Part shown: piece after piece, positions 33,057-43,274 of the stretch
Numbering within the stretch: the stretch's first letter is position 1
Layout of the letters: each line of letters opens with the position of its first letter
Assembly (NCBI GenBank): GCA_963678255.2
Contig: CAXXTW010000001.1
Coordinates: 434,001 to 498,000, forward strand
DNA from: G963678255 sp963678255
GTDB taxonomy: Bacteria; Cloacimonadota; Cloacimonadia; Cloacimonadales; WRIO01
DNA: 64,000 bases
Direction: 5' to 3'
The notes under the pieces: generated by a model
What the model was told of the DNA's origin: nothing
Databases searched by the model: none
Seen by the model: the letters and a program-made list of their open reading frames with translations, nothing else
Program-made: the position numbers and the translations under genes

Positions 33057-33481
33057 GCCCAGATTATTTTTCTAAACAGAGGGATTTTATCCGTATCGTT
33101 TTTTATGCTTAAATTTTCCATCTCTCTTTCTGAATTTTTCTTCTTTTTCTTAATCAATTATTTTTGATTGGAGAAGCACCAAGGAAGCAACAAATTAGGA
33201 AGGAGTTTGGATCGACTTGCAAATGACTTTGATAGGACTTTAGAAAGAACTATCAACAAAGAGCGAGTAAAGAATGTGATAATGAAGCTTAACTCTCTAG
33301 CTAATATAAACAGGGGAGCTTACTATTTCACCCTCATTGGAAAATCATATAGGCATACCTCTGTGAGAAAAGATTTTTCTAAAGAGTAACCTTTTCAATT
33401 ACAGTATAAGTTGGAACATAATGGTTTTGCTCAAACAATAAAGGGGAACTAATCAATAAATTATCTGATTGTTACAGAAAA

Positions 33482-33492
33482 GAACGTTGTTC
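33482..33492. promoter_or_regulatory. Probable TetR operator, copy 1
   Basis: GAACGTTGTTC is an inverted repeat (GAAC-GTT-GTTC) ten bases upstream of the -35 box of the TetR gene. A second site, GAACAATGTTC, precedes the methyltransferase gene at 34184-34194, so the two genes probably share control. Confidence 0.55.
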
Positions 33493-33502
33493 GTTTTTTA
33501 TC

Positions 33503-33531
33503 TTGACACAAAAATATAGGCAAGAAATATT
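33503..33531 (+). promoter_or_regulatory. Promoter of the TetR-family regulator gene
   Basis: TTGACA (33503-33508) and AATATT (33526-33531) are 17 bases apart, 18 bases before the ATG at 33550, with an AGGGAGAG ribosome site between. Confidence 0.55.
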
Positions 33532-33549
33532 AGTTTTTAGGGAGAGAAA

Positions 33550-34164
33550 ATGCAGGTTCAAAAAGATTATGTTCAGTCATCTATACTGGAAAGTGCAAAG
33601 CAAGAATTTCTTGAGAAAGGATTTAGAAATGCTTCATTAAGAATGATTGCTAAAACAGCAAAAGTAAGTCTGAGCAATATCTATAATTATTTTGAAGATA
33701 AAGATGCTATCTACTGTGCTTTATTTGAAGATATATTAGAAGATATCGAAAAAGGGAAAGCATTTATAGAAAAAATGGAAAGTAGTGAAGATCACTCTGG
33801 AGAAGCTCAACATCTGATGATATTGGACATTCCAATTGCTTATGTAAATAAAAATAAAGCAATGTTTAAGCTGCTACTATTTAATTCAGAAGGTTCTTCT
33901 TTATATGGATTTCAGCATAAAAGCGGAGATTGGTTTGCCAAGTTAATGGAAAATACTTTTATTGAGCTGAATAAAAAGCATCATTTATCTCATACTCAAC
34001 CGAGTATAATATTCTTGCATATACTTGGATCAATGTGGATTCATTTAATTGAAGATAGCCTCTTACGTGATCTGAATGAAGAAGAGATTAAGACCAATGC
34101 CAGAGAACTCATGCGTTTTGTGTTTCATGGTTGGTTAGGATATTTGGGTATTTCTCCGCACTAA
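33550..34164 (+). CDS. TetR/AcrR-family transcription regulator
   Basis: A 204-residue regulator with a typical N-terminal HTH: ILESAKQEFLEKGFRNASLR, then MIAKTAKVSLSNIYNYFEDKDAIY, about residues 12-55. The helical C-terminal ligand domain has no recognisable effector signature. Inverted repeats GAACGTTGTTC and GAACAATGTTC stand before this gene and before the methyltransferase gene 49 bases downstream, so it probably represses both. The ligand is unknown; the neighbour suggests a response to a small molecule that is then methylated. Confidence 0.9.
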   Translation: MQVQKDYVQSSILESAKQEFLEKGFRNASLRMIAKTAKVSLSNIYNYFEDKDAIYCALFEDILEDIEKGKAFIEKMESSEDHSGEAQHLMILDIPIAYVNKNKAMFKLLLFNSEGSSLYGFQHKSGDWFAKLMENTFIELNKKHHLSHTQPSIIFLHILGSMWIHLIEDSLLRDLNEEEIKTNARELMRFVFHGWLGYLGISPH

Positions 34165-34183
34165 TTTTTTTGGTTTAAATAAA

Positions 34184-34194
34184 GAACAATGTTC
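34184..34194. promoter_or_regulatory. Probable TetR operator, copy 2
   Basis: GAACAATGTTC (GAAC-AAT-GTTC) lies 20 bases before the methyltransferase ATG and matches the arms of the site at 33482-33492. It could block a promoter or transcript start for the methyltransferase. Confidence 0.55.
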
Positions 34195-34213
34195 ACTAAT
34201 AAAAGGAGAGAAA

Positions 34214-34789
34214 ATGAAAAAAGAAGAGATTAAAACTGAAAACAGAGGTTATGATGTATGTCAATATTGGTGTGCTTTCACCTTTGATAATCCCTTAAGG
34301 AGATTTTTTCACAAACCAGAAGAGATGTTTAAGGACTATTTAAAACCTGGTGATAAAGTAATGGATTTAGGTTGTGGAATGGGTTATTTTTCAATTGGAA
34401 TGGCTCGAATATTAGGAAAGAATTCTACTGTATATTCAGTCGATTTACAGGATACAATGCTTAATAAAGTATTAAAGAGAGCAAATTTTTATGGTTTACA
34501 AGATATCATTAAGATAAATAAAAATGATGCTAATGCATTAAATCTGAATGTAAAACTTGATTTTGCCTTAACGTTTTGGATGTTACATGAAGTTCCTGAT
34601 TACAAGAGATGTCTGCAGAATATTTTTGATGTTTTAAAAGAAGGTGGGAAACTTTTTATTGCAGAACCTAGAATACATGTAAAAAAGCGTGATTTTGAAG
34701 ATATGTTGAAAATTGCTTTAGATTTGGGATTTATGGTTGATTCTACACCAAAAGTTCGATTAAGTTATGCTGTAGTATTAAAAAAGTAA
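34214..34789 (+). CDS. Class I SAM-dependent methyltransferase
   Basis: A 191-residue UbiE/Methyltransf_11-like enzyme. Motif I is VMDLGCGMGYFSIGMA (about residues 48-63), followed by the acidic VYSVDLQD and the post-motif LTFWMLHEVPDY; a GGKLFIAEP strand follows. The substrate is not readable. It is paired with the upstream TetR gene through a shared operator sequence. Such pairs often handle arsenicals, quinones or toxic metabolites; no Cys-rich arsenite motif is present. Confidence 0.8.
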   Translation: MKKEEIKTENRGYDVCQYWCAFTFDNPLRRFFHKPEEMFKDYLKPGDKVMDLGCGMGYFSIGMARILGKNSTVYSVDLQDTMLNKVLKRANFYGLQDIIKINKNDANALNLNVKLDFALTFWMLHEVPDYKRCLQNIFDVLKEGGKLFIAEPRIHVKKRDFEDMLKIALDLGFMVDSTPKVRLSYAVVLKK

Positions 34790-34972
34790 ACAATTTAAAC
34801 TTGGATAAAGTCTAAGACTAATCATTCAGAGATTTAAGCATAAAGTCTAATGTATTCAACTAATGCAGGTTTTTTTGATAGAGTGTTCAGAGAAGAACTT
34901 CTAAATATTATTGTATTAGTATAGTTATTATACAGAAAATAATAAATAAATTACTTTTTTAAATAAAAAATC

Positions 34973-35001
34973 TTGACAAAAATACAAACATTGTTTATGA
35001 A
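34973..35001 (+). promoter_or_regulatory. Promoter candidate for the secreted beta-helix gene
   Basis: TTGACA (34973-34978) and TATGAA (34996-35001) are 17 bases apart in the 389-base gap before the 1361-residue gene. The start codon is about 180 bases further on, so the mRNA would have a long leader. I see no riboswitch fold in it. Confidence 0.4.
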
Positions 35002-35178
35002 TTGTTTATATGGAATAATCTTTGTAAGTTAATGGAAGAATTTTCTGATTATTTGATGGGTTTTCTGTGGATTATTGTAGAGCGTCATAAGTTTTATGAA
35101 CAAAAAGGAATGGAAATTAAATAGTATCTTAGTTTTCATTCTTTTAAACAAAAACAATAAAACACAGAGGAGCTAGTC

Positions 35179-38100
35179 ATGAAAAGAAGATTTTTTACAT
35201 GTTTATTCTTGTGGACAATATTATTATTCTACTATACAACTATGTATGCACAAGTCACAATGGAAGGAAGCTATACTTTATCAAACACAGGCGGAGATTT
35301 TACCTCATTATCCGCTGTATTTGAGGCTTTGAACACCTCAATCATTGGAGCAACAGGGATAAGCATTGAAATTGAAGCGGGTCAGGTTTTTATTGAGAAT
35401 AATGGGATCTCTCTTAATAAATCTGGAATAAGCAATGGTGAAATACGATTTATTAAGGCTGGTGTCGGTGATAATCCACTTTTTAAATTTGCAGGAACAA
35501 CCTCAAGTAGTGATTTTATGATAAAATTAAGTAGTTCTGACTATGTGCATTTTGATAATTTAGATTTTGAAGCAATTAATCAAAATGTTGTGGAGTATGG
35601 GATAATCTTAGAAAACGGATGTCAGAATGTACAAATTAGCAATTGTTCTATCGACTTAAAATCCTATACAAATTCATATACATCAAGTGCTATATATTCT
35701 TATACAAATTCTGGAAGTATGACAAATTCAAATAACAGGTATTTAAGCAATCATATTCATAATGCACAATATGGTTATTATTTAAAAGCTTATTCTGCTG
35801 TTTATCCAGATGAAAATAATATTTTATCCAATGATTCTGAAAATGGGAGTATTCAGGATTGCAAAATAAACGGAGTTTTTACAGAAAATCAAAGGATCTT
35901 AACAATAAGCAATCAGGATATCAGTTGGAGTCAAGCTGGAAGTCTTTCTTCAATTTATGGTATTTATGTGTCATGTACTGAGGCTGAACCAGTAGAAATA
36001 AGTTATAATACCATACATAATTTATCTTCACCAGGGAGTGTTTATGGGATTTTTGTAAGTGGAAATAGCCTTGTTCATCATAATAATATTTACCAACTAC
36101 AATCTACCAACAATGTTTATGGAATATACTCAAACTCTCAAACCACTCATAGTTTTTATTCTAACACTATACAAAATTTATATTCTAGCAGTACAACCTC
36201 TGCAATTGTTTCAGGAGTAAATTTATCAAATTCTTCTACTGTGCATGTTTATAATAATTTGATCACTAATATCAGGGCACCTTATTCAACTAGAACACCT
36301 ATCGCAACAGTGGGAATATTTATTGTTAATCCGATAAAAGCTTATCTACATTACAACACACTGGTATTGAATGTTTCTTCATCAAGCAATAATATCAGTA
36401 CTTGTTTATACCTAAGTGATTCTTCTGTAAATTCAAATTTGTTTGAGCTTTGTAATAATCTAGTGTTAAATCAATCAAGTCCTGGAGGAGGAAGCTCTGC
36501 CTCAATTGCTCATATTGGAGTCGCTGTATCGAAATATTCAAGTGCAAGCAATCATAATATTTACTATTCTGGCGTTCCATCAGGGAATCATTTATTATTT
36601 AGAGATAATTCAGGATTAAATGCTAAACAGACTTTATCTGCTTATCAAACCTATTTTTCTGGAAGAGAAACTTCAAGTTATACAGAAAATACTGAGTTTG
36701 TATCTTCAACCGATTTTCATATTAATTCTTCTTTTTTGACAAATGTAGAATCTAATGCAATCTCAATTGATTATCCAAATGTTATTAATACAGATCTAGA
36801 AGGAGTTCAAAGAAATACATCTTATTCTGATATTGGCTGTTATGAAGGAGATTATTCACCAATAACTGATGTATTTCCTCCTAATATAAGTTTTACCGAA
36901 TTAGCTGACACTTATTTTGTTTCGAACAGACAGTTAACCGTAACCATAAATGATTATAGCGGAATTCCAGTTGAAGGGACTGGTTTGCCTGTTTTATATT
37001 GGAAAAAGAATAATGAAAGTTATCAACAAAGTCAGGGTATTTTTGTTGGCAATAATCAGTATCAGTTTGAATTTGGTAATGGTGTTTCAAAGCTGGATAG
37101 CATTTATTATTATTTAGTGGTTCAGGATAATGTTTCACCTCCAAATATAATGTGTTATCCCTCATCAGGGGCAGAGGGGTTTACTTCCTTTCCTCCAGCT
37201 GTTAGTGGATCTCCTTCTGAACCGATTAACTATCAGATATTGAATTCTGTATCTGGTGATTATTATGTTGGAACAGGGCATGATTTTACAAGCTTTTCAG
37301 AAAATACAGATACTGGTTTTTTTAAATATGTGAATGAATTTCCTTTAACAGGGAATACAACAGTTTATGTGACTTCGAATCTTTTTGAATCAGGGGAGAT
37401 AAATTTATTACAATGGCGAGAAATAGGAATAGGCTCTTATGAAGTTAAGATTAAACCTATTACTGATCAGTTATATACATTAAGTTCATTATCTACATCA
37501 GTTTTAATGTTTGAGAATGTACATCATTTAACAATTGATGGATCAAACGATAACCAGACTTGCAATTTAAAATTTATGACTATGAATCAAGATGGGACAG
37601 GATTGACTTTTAGTGGTGATTACTCGGATATTAATCTTACAAATCTTAACTTTTGTGGTTTTAATAATAATGTGAATCCAATTGGGATAAGTTTTACAGG
37701 GAATAGAGGGCAGAAGATAAACATAGAGAATTCAACATTTGGATTGCTGAAGACAGGGATATTTTCTGAGACTTGTACAACTTTAGAAGAAGTAAGAATT
37801 GCTAAAAATCAATTTGGTTCAGATACAGATCATCTTTATCAAAATGGTATTTATCTAAATAAAGGGAATTCTGTACAAATCGAAAACAATCTGATAGAAC
37901 ATATTAGCTCTTCTTCAAACGAAGCAACCGGGATTAAAATAAACTCTTCTTCATCAGACATTTTAATCAGCGGGAATATTATTCGTCAAATATCAGCAAA
38001 TTCCTCTGCCTCTATAATTGGAATTCATCTTCAAGACGGACCTTTTAATTATATAAGAATTATTAATAATGCAATCAGCAATCTAAAGAGTGGTGGAATA

Positions 38101-39264
38101 CAATCAGATATTAGCGGCTTATCAGGAATATCAGTTTCTAATTCTTCCTTAGTTAAGATTTATCATAATTCAATATATCTTAACAATACCATAAACAATC
38201 CTGTAGAGGAGTTTCTTTCTGCCGGTCTTCATATTGGTTATAATAATCATTATTTATTTATTGCTAATAATTTAATAATCAATAAAACCAATTATGCTTC
38301 TCAAGAGAATCATTCTTCTTTTTCTCTGTATAATCAAAGCTCATTGTCTGAATTTACAATATTGGATTACAATGATTATCAAGTAAATACAGGAGAGGAT
38401 TTAATTTATTCCATGCAGAACTATACAACACTTTCAGAATGGAAAGAATCAAATGATAAAGATACTCATTCAAAGAATTTTTCTCCTGGTTTTGTATCTA
38501 TAGATGATTTACATTTAAACTTTGCATTGACCTCTTTTGATTTTCGTTATGGAACAGATTATATAGATAGTGTTTTTACTGATATAGACGGGCAGACAAG
38601 GAATCCATACATACCAATGATAGGCTGCGATGAGTTGATGCATGATTTAACCTTACCAGTCACATTGTCTTCTTTCACGGCAGTTCAAATATCAGAAAAT
38701 CGGATAATGCTTAATTGGAAATCTCAATCTGAAACAGATTTAGTAGGTTATTATGTGTATAGAAGCCTTATAAACTCGCAAATTAACTCACTAAGGATCT
38801 CGAATCTTATCAGAGCTAACAATAGCTCAATCGGCGGGACTTATCACTTTACAGATGAAGAAACACTGTCTGACACTGTATATTATTACTGGTTAAAAAT
38901 ACAGAATTTAGATGGTAGTTCTTCGTATCATGGTCCGATAATTTGTAGAATAAGGGATGATAGTGAATTAATCCCACAAATTCCTCTCATAACAGAACTC
39001 AAGAATCCTTATCCAAATCCCTTTAATCCATCAATTGATATTTCCTATAGTTTAAGTGATGATGATTTTATTGGGATTAAGATATACAATATTAAAGGTC
39101 AACTCATAAAAACTTTGATAAAGAAGTTTCAAAAAAAGGGAGCTTATCGTATAAAATGGGATGGGAAAAGTTCTGATAATAAAGCCTGTGGGAATGGAAT
39201 CTATTTTTGTATTATGGAAACAGAACGTGATAAATTTATAAAGAAAATTACTTTAATGAAATGA
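35179..39264 (+). CDS. Secreted right-handed beta-helix protein with FlgD-like sorting domain
   Basis: A 1361-residue surface or secreted protein. A signal peptide is clear (MKRRFFTCLFLWTILLFYYT, ending ...MYAQ). Two long regions (about 50-550 and 690-1130) consist of parallel beta-helix-like repeats (LENGCQNVQISNCSI, GIYVS..., NNLIxxI), often found in polysaccharide-binding proteins or lyases. A linker with an Ig-like stretch (SFTAVQISENRIMLNWKS, fibronectin-like) precedes the end domain YPNPFNPSIDISYSL ... RIKWDGKSSDNKACGNGIYF, the sorting signal. AGAGGAG lies before the ATG. Enzyme activity cannot be read. The stop overlaps the next gene by four bases. Confidence 0.85.
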   Translation: MKRRFFTCLFLWTILLFYYTTMYAQVTMEGSYTLSNTGGDFTSLSAVFEALNTSIIGATGISIEIEAGQVFIENNGISLNKSGISNGEIRFIKAGVGDNPLFKFAGTTSSSDFMIKLSSSDYVHFDNLDFEAINQNVVEYGIILENGCQNVQISNCSIDLKSYTNSYTSSAIYSYTNSGSMTNSNNRYLSNHIHNAQYGYYLKAYSAVYPDENNILSNDSENGSIQDCKINGVFTENQRILTISNQDISWSQAGSLSSIYGIYVSCTEAEPVEISYNTIHNLSSPGSVYGIFVSGNSLVHHNNIYQLQSTNNVYGIYSNSQTTHSFYSNTIQNLYSSSTTSAIVSGVNLSNSSTVHVYNNLITNIRAPYSTRTPIATVGIFIVNPIKAYLHYNTLVLNVSSSSNNISTCLYLSDSSVNSNLFELCNNLVLNQSSPGGGSSASIAHIGVAVSKYSSASNHNIYYSGVPSGNHLLFRDNSGLNAKQTLSAYQTYFSGRETSSYTENTEFVSSTDFHINSSFLTNVESNAISIDYPNVINTDLEGVQRNTSYSDIGCYEGDYSPITDVFPPNISFTELADTYFVSNRQLTVTINDYSGIPVEGTGLPVLYWKKNNESYQQSQGIFVGNNQYQFEFGNGVSKLDSIYYYLVVQDNVSPPNIMCYPSSGAEGFTSFPPAVSGSPSEPINYQILNSVSGDYYVGTGHDFTSFSENTDTGFFKYVNEFPLTGNTTVYVTSNLFESGEINLLQWREIGIGSYEVKIKPITDQLYTLSSLSTSVLMFENVHHLTIDGSNDNQTCNLKFMTMNQDGTGLTFSGDYSDINLTNLNFCGFNNNVNPIGISFTGNRGQKINIENSTFGLLKTGIFSETCTTLEEVRIAKNQFGSDTDHLYQNGIYLNKGNSVQIENNLIEHISSSSNEATGIKINSSSSDILISGNIIRQISANSSASIIGIHLQDGPFNYIRIINNAISNLKSGGIQSDISGLSGISVSNSSLVKIYHNSIYLNNTINNPVEEFLSAGLHIGYNNHYLFIANNLIINKTNYASQENHSSFSLYNQSSLSEFTILDYNDYQVNTGEDLIYSMQNYTTLSEWKESNDKDTHSKNFSPGFVSIDDLHLNFALTSFDFRYGTDYIDSVFTDIDGQTRNPYIPMIGCDELMHDLTLPVTLSSFTAVQISENRIMLNWKSQSETDLVGYYVYRSLINSQINSLRISNLIRANNSSIGGTYHFTDEETLSDTVYYYWLKIQNLDGSSSYHGPIICRIRDDSELIPQIPLITELKNPYPNPFNPSIDISYSLSDDDFIGIKIYNIKGQLIKTLIKKFQKKGAYRIKWDGKSSDNKACGNGIYFCIMETERDKFIKKITLMK

Positions 39265-41660
39265 TGAAAACATTCGTTGTTTTACTCTTAATTCTTTTTA
39301 TTGTTTCTAGTCTGTTTTCAAATCCTGTTATTAATGAGATAATGGTCGATCCGATTGGTTCAGACACTGGATTTGAATGGATTGAGATATACAATCCTAC
39401 AGAAAATGATATTGATTTATTGGGGTGGGAAATACAAAGTGGGGGAAGTGAATTTTCAAACAATTTCACATTCCCCCATTTTATTTTGAAAGCAGATAGT
39501 TTTGTAACGGTTGGAGAAAATTTAGTAGAAGGTTCTAATTTTATATGTAATTTAGATTTTCAAAATGGAGGATCTTCAACTGATGGTGTTAGGATAATGT
39601 CTCCTGATGGTTTATACACCGATACAATATTGTATGATTCACCAAACATCAATTCATTGCCTGATGATTTAGTTGATATAGGAACTCAATTACTAAGTAT
39701 TATAAATTCAGGTCATACTTATGCACGAAAAACCGATGGTTGTGATACAAACAATATTACTGACTGGCAGGATTGTTCATTAAGTACCTTTAATTCATCC
39801 AATAACAATTATATAGACTTTAAAGTAACGGATTTATATGTGGATAAACGACAAAATATGACTGTATTACACACAATTGTCCACAACTTATCCACAATTG
39901 AAGTGGATAACTCTCGTTCATATTTAGAGGTGCTAATTGATGGTATATCAATAGATTTGCTTCCTATTCCAAATATTCCTCAGCAAAGTTCGCAAAACTT
40001 ATGCACATTTTTACATATTGAATTAGAAAATGTGCATTCTATCACAGTATTTGTTTACATCTATAAAGATATTAACCTTGTTGATAATCGTTTAACAAAG
40101 GCTTTTTTATTTGGATCTTCACCAATTATTATTAGTGAATTTATGTATGACCCTAATAGTTCATGTCCAGAATGGGTGGAATTATTCAATCGTTCTGATT
40201 CAACCTGGCATTGTGAAGATTGGGAGATTCATGATACCAGTAATTCTCGAATTAGATTTACAGGTGATCTAGCTCCAAATTCTTATACAGTTATAAGTAA
40301 TCAAAGAAATGCATTATTAGAATATTATTCTGATATAGAGCCTGAATTAGTTATTCAATGTACATCTTGGACATATTTGAATAATTCTGGAGACAAGCTT
40401 GTCATGAGATCTAAGGAGAATGTCATTTTTGATTCATTGAGTTATTTGGGAGATAATCATCATAAAGGTCATTCTTTAGAAAGAATAGATTGTCTTTCAG
40501 ATAGTGAGATAAGTTGGCAATATTGTACATTACCTCAGGGAGCGACTCCAACAAGAGAAAACAGTGTTGAAAGTAACTATTTTGAATTAAGATTTAGAGT
40601 GAAAAGTATCATTCTAAAAGACAACCATCTTGAACATGAGTTATTCATTGAAAACAAGAGTGATGAAATAATTTCTAATATTAACTTAGATATTTATTTT
40701 CAACAGGATAACTTTTCTGAGAGTTTGATTAATTCATCAACGATAGATGACTTGAATATTGGAGAAGAGAAAACACTACTAATTAATACTGAATTAGTAA
40801 GAAATTGTTATTCTTTTTTTCGATATGAGTTAACCTATGAAGCTTGTGGTCAAACAGGCATTAGTACTTGCTCGAAAGGATATCTTGATAATTTCTTACC
40901 TTTTGTAATCAATGAAATCATGTATAACCCTTTGGTAAATGAACCAGAATGGGTAGAAATCCGGATTAATGAATCATTTGATCAGATAGACAGTTTATGG
41001 GTTATTTGTGATAAAGATAGCATCAGGATTCCATTGGTATCTTGTGAATATATTATTTTAACCGGATCGAAAAGTGATTCTACTTTTTTAAAAGCAAATT
41101 ATGAACTTGATGAAATTCCTGTATTCCATGGATTACCTTCTCTGTCAAACAATGGAGAAACCCTATTGTTGAAGGATAAATTTGGTAATTTAATAGAATC
41201 TTTTTTGTATTTACCAATTTGGAGTAAAACTAAAGGAGTCTCCATTGAACGAATATCTCCAACTAATAGAGCCATTGACAATAATTGGGGATCTTGTAAA
41301 TCTTTTCATACCATTGGAGCAGTAAACTCAATTTTTCAGGAAAATATTGTAACTGATACAAAACTTACGATCTATCCCAACCCATTTTCTCCTTATCGGT
41401 CGGAATCCTGTATTATTACTTATCAGGCAGAGAAAAGGCTTAGAAATTTTAAAGGAATAATATTTGATTTTTCAGGCAGAGAGATCAAGCAATTGATCGG
41501 AAGTATAGAAGGTAGTAGTAAAGGCGTCATTCTATGGGACGGGAAAAATAGTTCATTAAAGCCTGTTTTACCAGGTTTATACGTTCTTTATCTTGAAGGA
41601 TATTCTGAAGATGGCAAACAAATGTTAAAAAAGCAATATAAAATATATGTGGGTTATTAA
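39261..41660 (+). CDS. Secreted lamin-tail-domain protein with FlgD-like sorting domain
   Basis: A 799-residue exported protein. The signal peptide is MMKTFVVLLLILFIVSSLFS. At least three lamin-tail (LTD) units start with the pattern 'INEIMxxP...EWIEIYNP': PVINEIMVDPIGSDTGFEWI near 22, IISEFMYDPNSSCPEWVELF near 290 and VINEIMYNPLVNEPEWVEIR near 550. The end carries IYPNPFSPYR, GREIKQLIG and ILWDGKNSSLKPVLPGLYVL, a variant of the sorting domain. LTD proteins in this phylum often stick to surfaces or DNA; the function is not known. The gene is coupled to the preceding beta-helix gene by an ATGA overlap. Confidence 0.85.
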   Translation: MMKTFVVLLLILFIVSSLFSNPVINEIMVDPIGSDTGFEWIEIYNPTENDIDLLGWEIQSGGSEFSNNFTFPHFILKADSFVTVGENLVEGSNFICNLDFQNGGSSTDGVRIMSPDGLYTDTILYDSPNINSLPDDLVDIGTQLLSIINSGHTYARKTDGCDTNNITDWQDCSLSTFNSSNNNYIDFKVTDLYVDKRQNMTVLHTIVHNLSTIEVDNSRSYLEVLIDGISIDLLPIPNIPQQSSQNLCTFLHIELENVHSITVFVYIYKDINLVDNRLTKAFLFGSSPIIISEFMYDPNSSCPEWVELFNRSDSTWHCEDWEIHDTSNSRIRFTGDLAPNSYTVISNQRNALLEYYSDIEPELVIQCTSWTYLNNSGDKLVMRSKENVIFDSLSYLGDNHHKGHSLERIDCLSDSEISWQYCTLPQGATPTRENSVESNYFELRFRVKSIILKDNHLEHELFIENKSDEIISNINLDIYFQQDNFSESLINSSTIDDLNIGEEKTLLINTELVRNCYSFFRYELTYEACGQTGISTCSKGYLDNFLPFVINEIMYNPLVNEPEWVEIRINESFDQIDSLWVICDKDSIRIPLVSCEYIILTGSKSDSTFLKANYELDEIPVFHGLPSLSNNGETLLLKDKFGNLIESFLYLPIWSKTKGVSIERISPTNRAIDNNWGSCKSFHTIGAVNSIFQENIVTDTKLTIYPNPFSPYRSESCIITYQAEKRLRNFKGIIFDFSGREIKQLIGSIEGSSKGVILWDGKNSSLKPVLPGLYVLYLEGYSEDGKQMLKKQYKIYVGY

Positions 41661-41672
41661 TAAGGGGTTTTT

Positions 41673-43214
41673 ATGTATGGAAAAGCTATTTCTTATACTT
41701 TAAACGGTATAGATGCAGAAAAGTTATTTATTGAATGCGATGTAAGACCAGGTTTGTTCAAGTTTGCAGTAGTAGGATTACCTTCGAATTCTGTAAAAGA
41801 AAGTAGAGATCGTGTTGCTTCTGCCATTTCAAATTCAGGATATAAATTTAGTTCTAAAAATTATACAGTAAATCTTGCTCCAGCAGACTTAAAAAAAGAT
41901 GATGTAGGACTGGATTTACCAATAGCCATCGCATTATTAGCTGCGACAAATCAGTTAAAAAGCATTAAGATAGAAAAACTGGCTATTGCAGGTGAATTGT
42001 CTTTAGATGGAGAAGTGAGATCCGTGAGAGGGATTTTACCTATAGCCTTAGCAGCCAAGCGTGACAACATGGAAGGAATCATTGTCCCCAAGGATAATGC
42101 CCATGAAGCAGGTTTGATTGAAGGTTTAAAGGTATATCCCGTAGAAAATTTGAAAGATACGGTTGATTTTCTAGAAAATAACCTCAATATACTGCCTGCT
42201 ATTGTGGACATAGAAAATGTTTTTCGAACAATGAGTTTTATTCCAGATGATTTGTTTGATGTAAAAGGTCAGTTTCATGTGAAAAGAGCTTTGGAAGTAG
42301 CAGCTTCAGGAGGTCATAATTTGTTGATGATCGGACCTCCAGGGTCAGGAAAGACTATGATTGCCAGAAGATTACCATCAATATTGCCTGAATTTTCAAT
42401 TGAGGAAGCTTTAGAAACAACCAAGATTTTCTCAGTTGCTGGGTTATTAACAGAAATTCACAAGGGAATAATTACTTGTCGTCAGTTCAGATCACCTCAT
42501 CATACTATTTCTGATATTGCTTTAATTGGAGGAGGTACCTTTCCAAAACCAGGAGAGGTTTCCTTAGCTCATAATGGTGTACTATTTTTAGATGAACTTC
42601 CTGAGTTTAAAAAGTCTGCTTTAGAAGTATTAAGACAACCTTTGGAAGATGGATTTGTTACGATAGCTCGTGCAACGCAAACACTTACCTTTCCTGCTAA
42701 ATTTATGCTTATTGCTTCAATGAATCCCTGTCCTTGTGGTTATTATGGAAATCAAATAGAAGGTCATACATGTAGTTGCAGTCAACAACAGGTAATACGT
42801 TATCGATCAAAGGTTTCAGGTCCCTTATTGGATAGAATTGATATTCATATTGATGTTCCTCAATTGCATTATCATGATTTAATGTCTGTCAATAGTGGAG
42901 AAAAATCAGAAGAGATTCGAAAAAGAGTCAATCTTTGCAGGGAAAAGCAATTGGAAAGGTTTAAGAATGACACTATCTATTGTAATGCTCAAATGTCTTC
43001 TAAACATATTAGAAAATATTGTGTTATTGATGAGGATAGTAAAGATTTATTAAAGCATGCTATGCAAAGGATGGGACTTTCAGCCCGAGCTTATGACAGA
43101 GTGTTAAAACTTTCCAGAACAATAGCTGATTTGGATGATTCTGATAATATATTGTTTAATCATATGAGTGAAGCGGTGAATTATAGAAATTTAGATAAGA
43201 AATATTGGGATTAA
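41673..43214 (+). CDS. comM: ComM/YifB-family AAA+ ATPase (Mg-chelatase-like)
   Basis: A 513-residue member of the ComM family, a hexameric helicase that promotes branch migration during natural transformation. The N-terminal LonC-like domain begins MYGKAISYTLNGIDAEKLF, the Walker A is MIGPPGSGKTMIAR, Walker B is GVLFLDELPEF, and the C-terminal domain has a zinc-like CPCGYYG...CSCSQQQ cluster and MGLSARAYDRVLKLSRTIAD. Length and order are normal for the family. It is the last plus-strand gene of the secreted-protein group; an AT-rich hairpin at about 43258-43279 may end it. Confidence 0.95.
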   Translation: MYGKAISYTLNGIDAEKLFIECDVRPGLFKFAVVGLPSNSVKESRDRVASAISNSGYKFSSKNYTVNLAPADLKKDDVGLDLPIAIALLAATNQLKSIKIEKLAIAGELSLDGEVRSVRGILPIALAAKRDNMEGIIVPKDNAHEAGLIEGLKVYPVENLKDTVDFLENNLNILPAIVDIENVFRTMSFIPDDLFDVKGQFHVKRALEVAASGGHNLLMIGPPGSGKTMIARRLPSILPEFSIEEALETTKIFSVAGLLTEIHKGIITCRQFRSPHHTISDIALIGGGTFPKPGEVSLAHNGVLFLDELPEFKKSALEVLRQPLEDGFVTIARATQTLTFPAKFMLIASMNPCPCGYYGNQIEGHTCSCSQQQVIRYRSKVSGPLLDRIDIHIDVPQLHYHDLMSVNSGEKSEEIRKRVNLCREKQLERFKNDTIYCNAQMSSKHIRKYCVIDEDSKDLLKHAMQRMGLSARAYDRVLKLSRTIADLDDSDNILFNHMSEAVNYRNLDKKYWD

Positions 43215-43274
43215 TCTGTTTAGTGCAATAATGTATAATTAAAGTAAATGTTGCGATATTGATTTTTTAACAAA

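Noticed and set aside
33168..33389. 73-residue TTG-start frame
   Set aside because: Poor start context, no recognisable domain, and low-complexity surroundings; coding potential is doubtful. It may be a relic.
36395..37165. Minus-strand frames inside the beta-helix gene
   Set aside because: These are shadows of the 1361-residue plus-strand gene and have no ribosome sites or domains.
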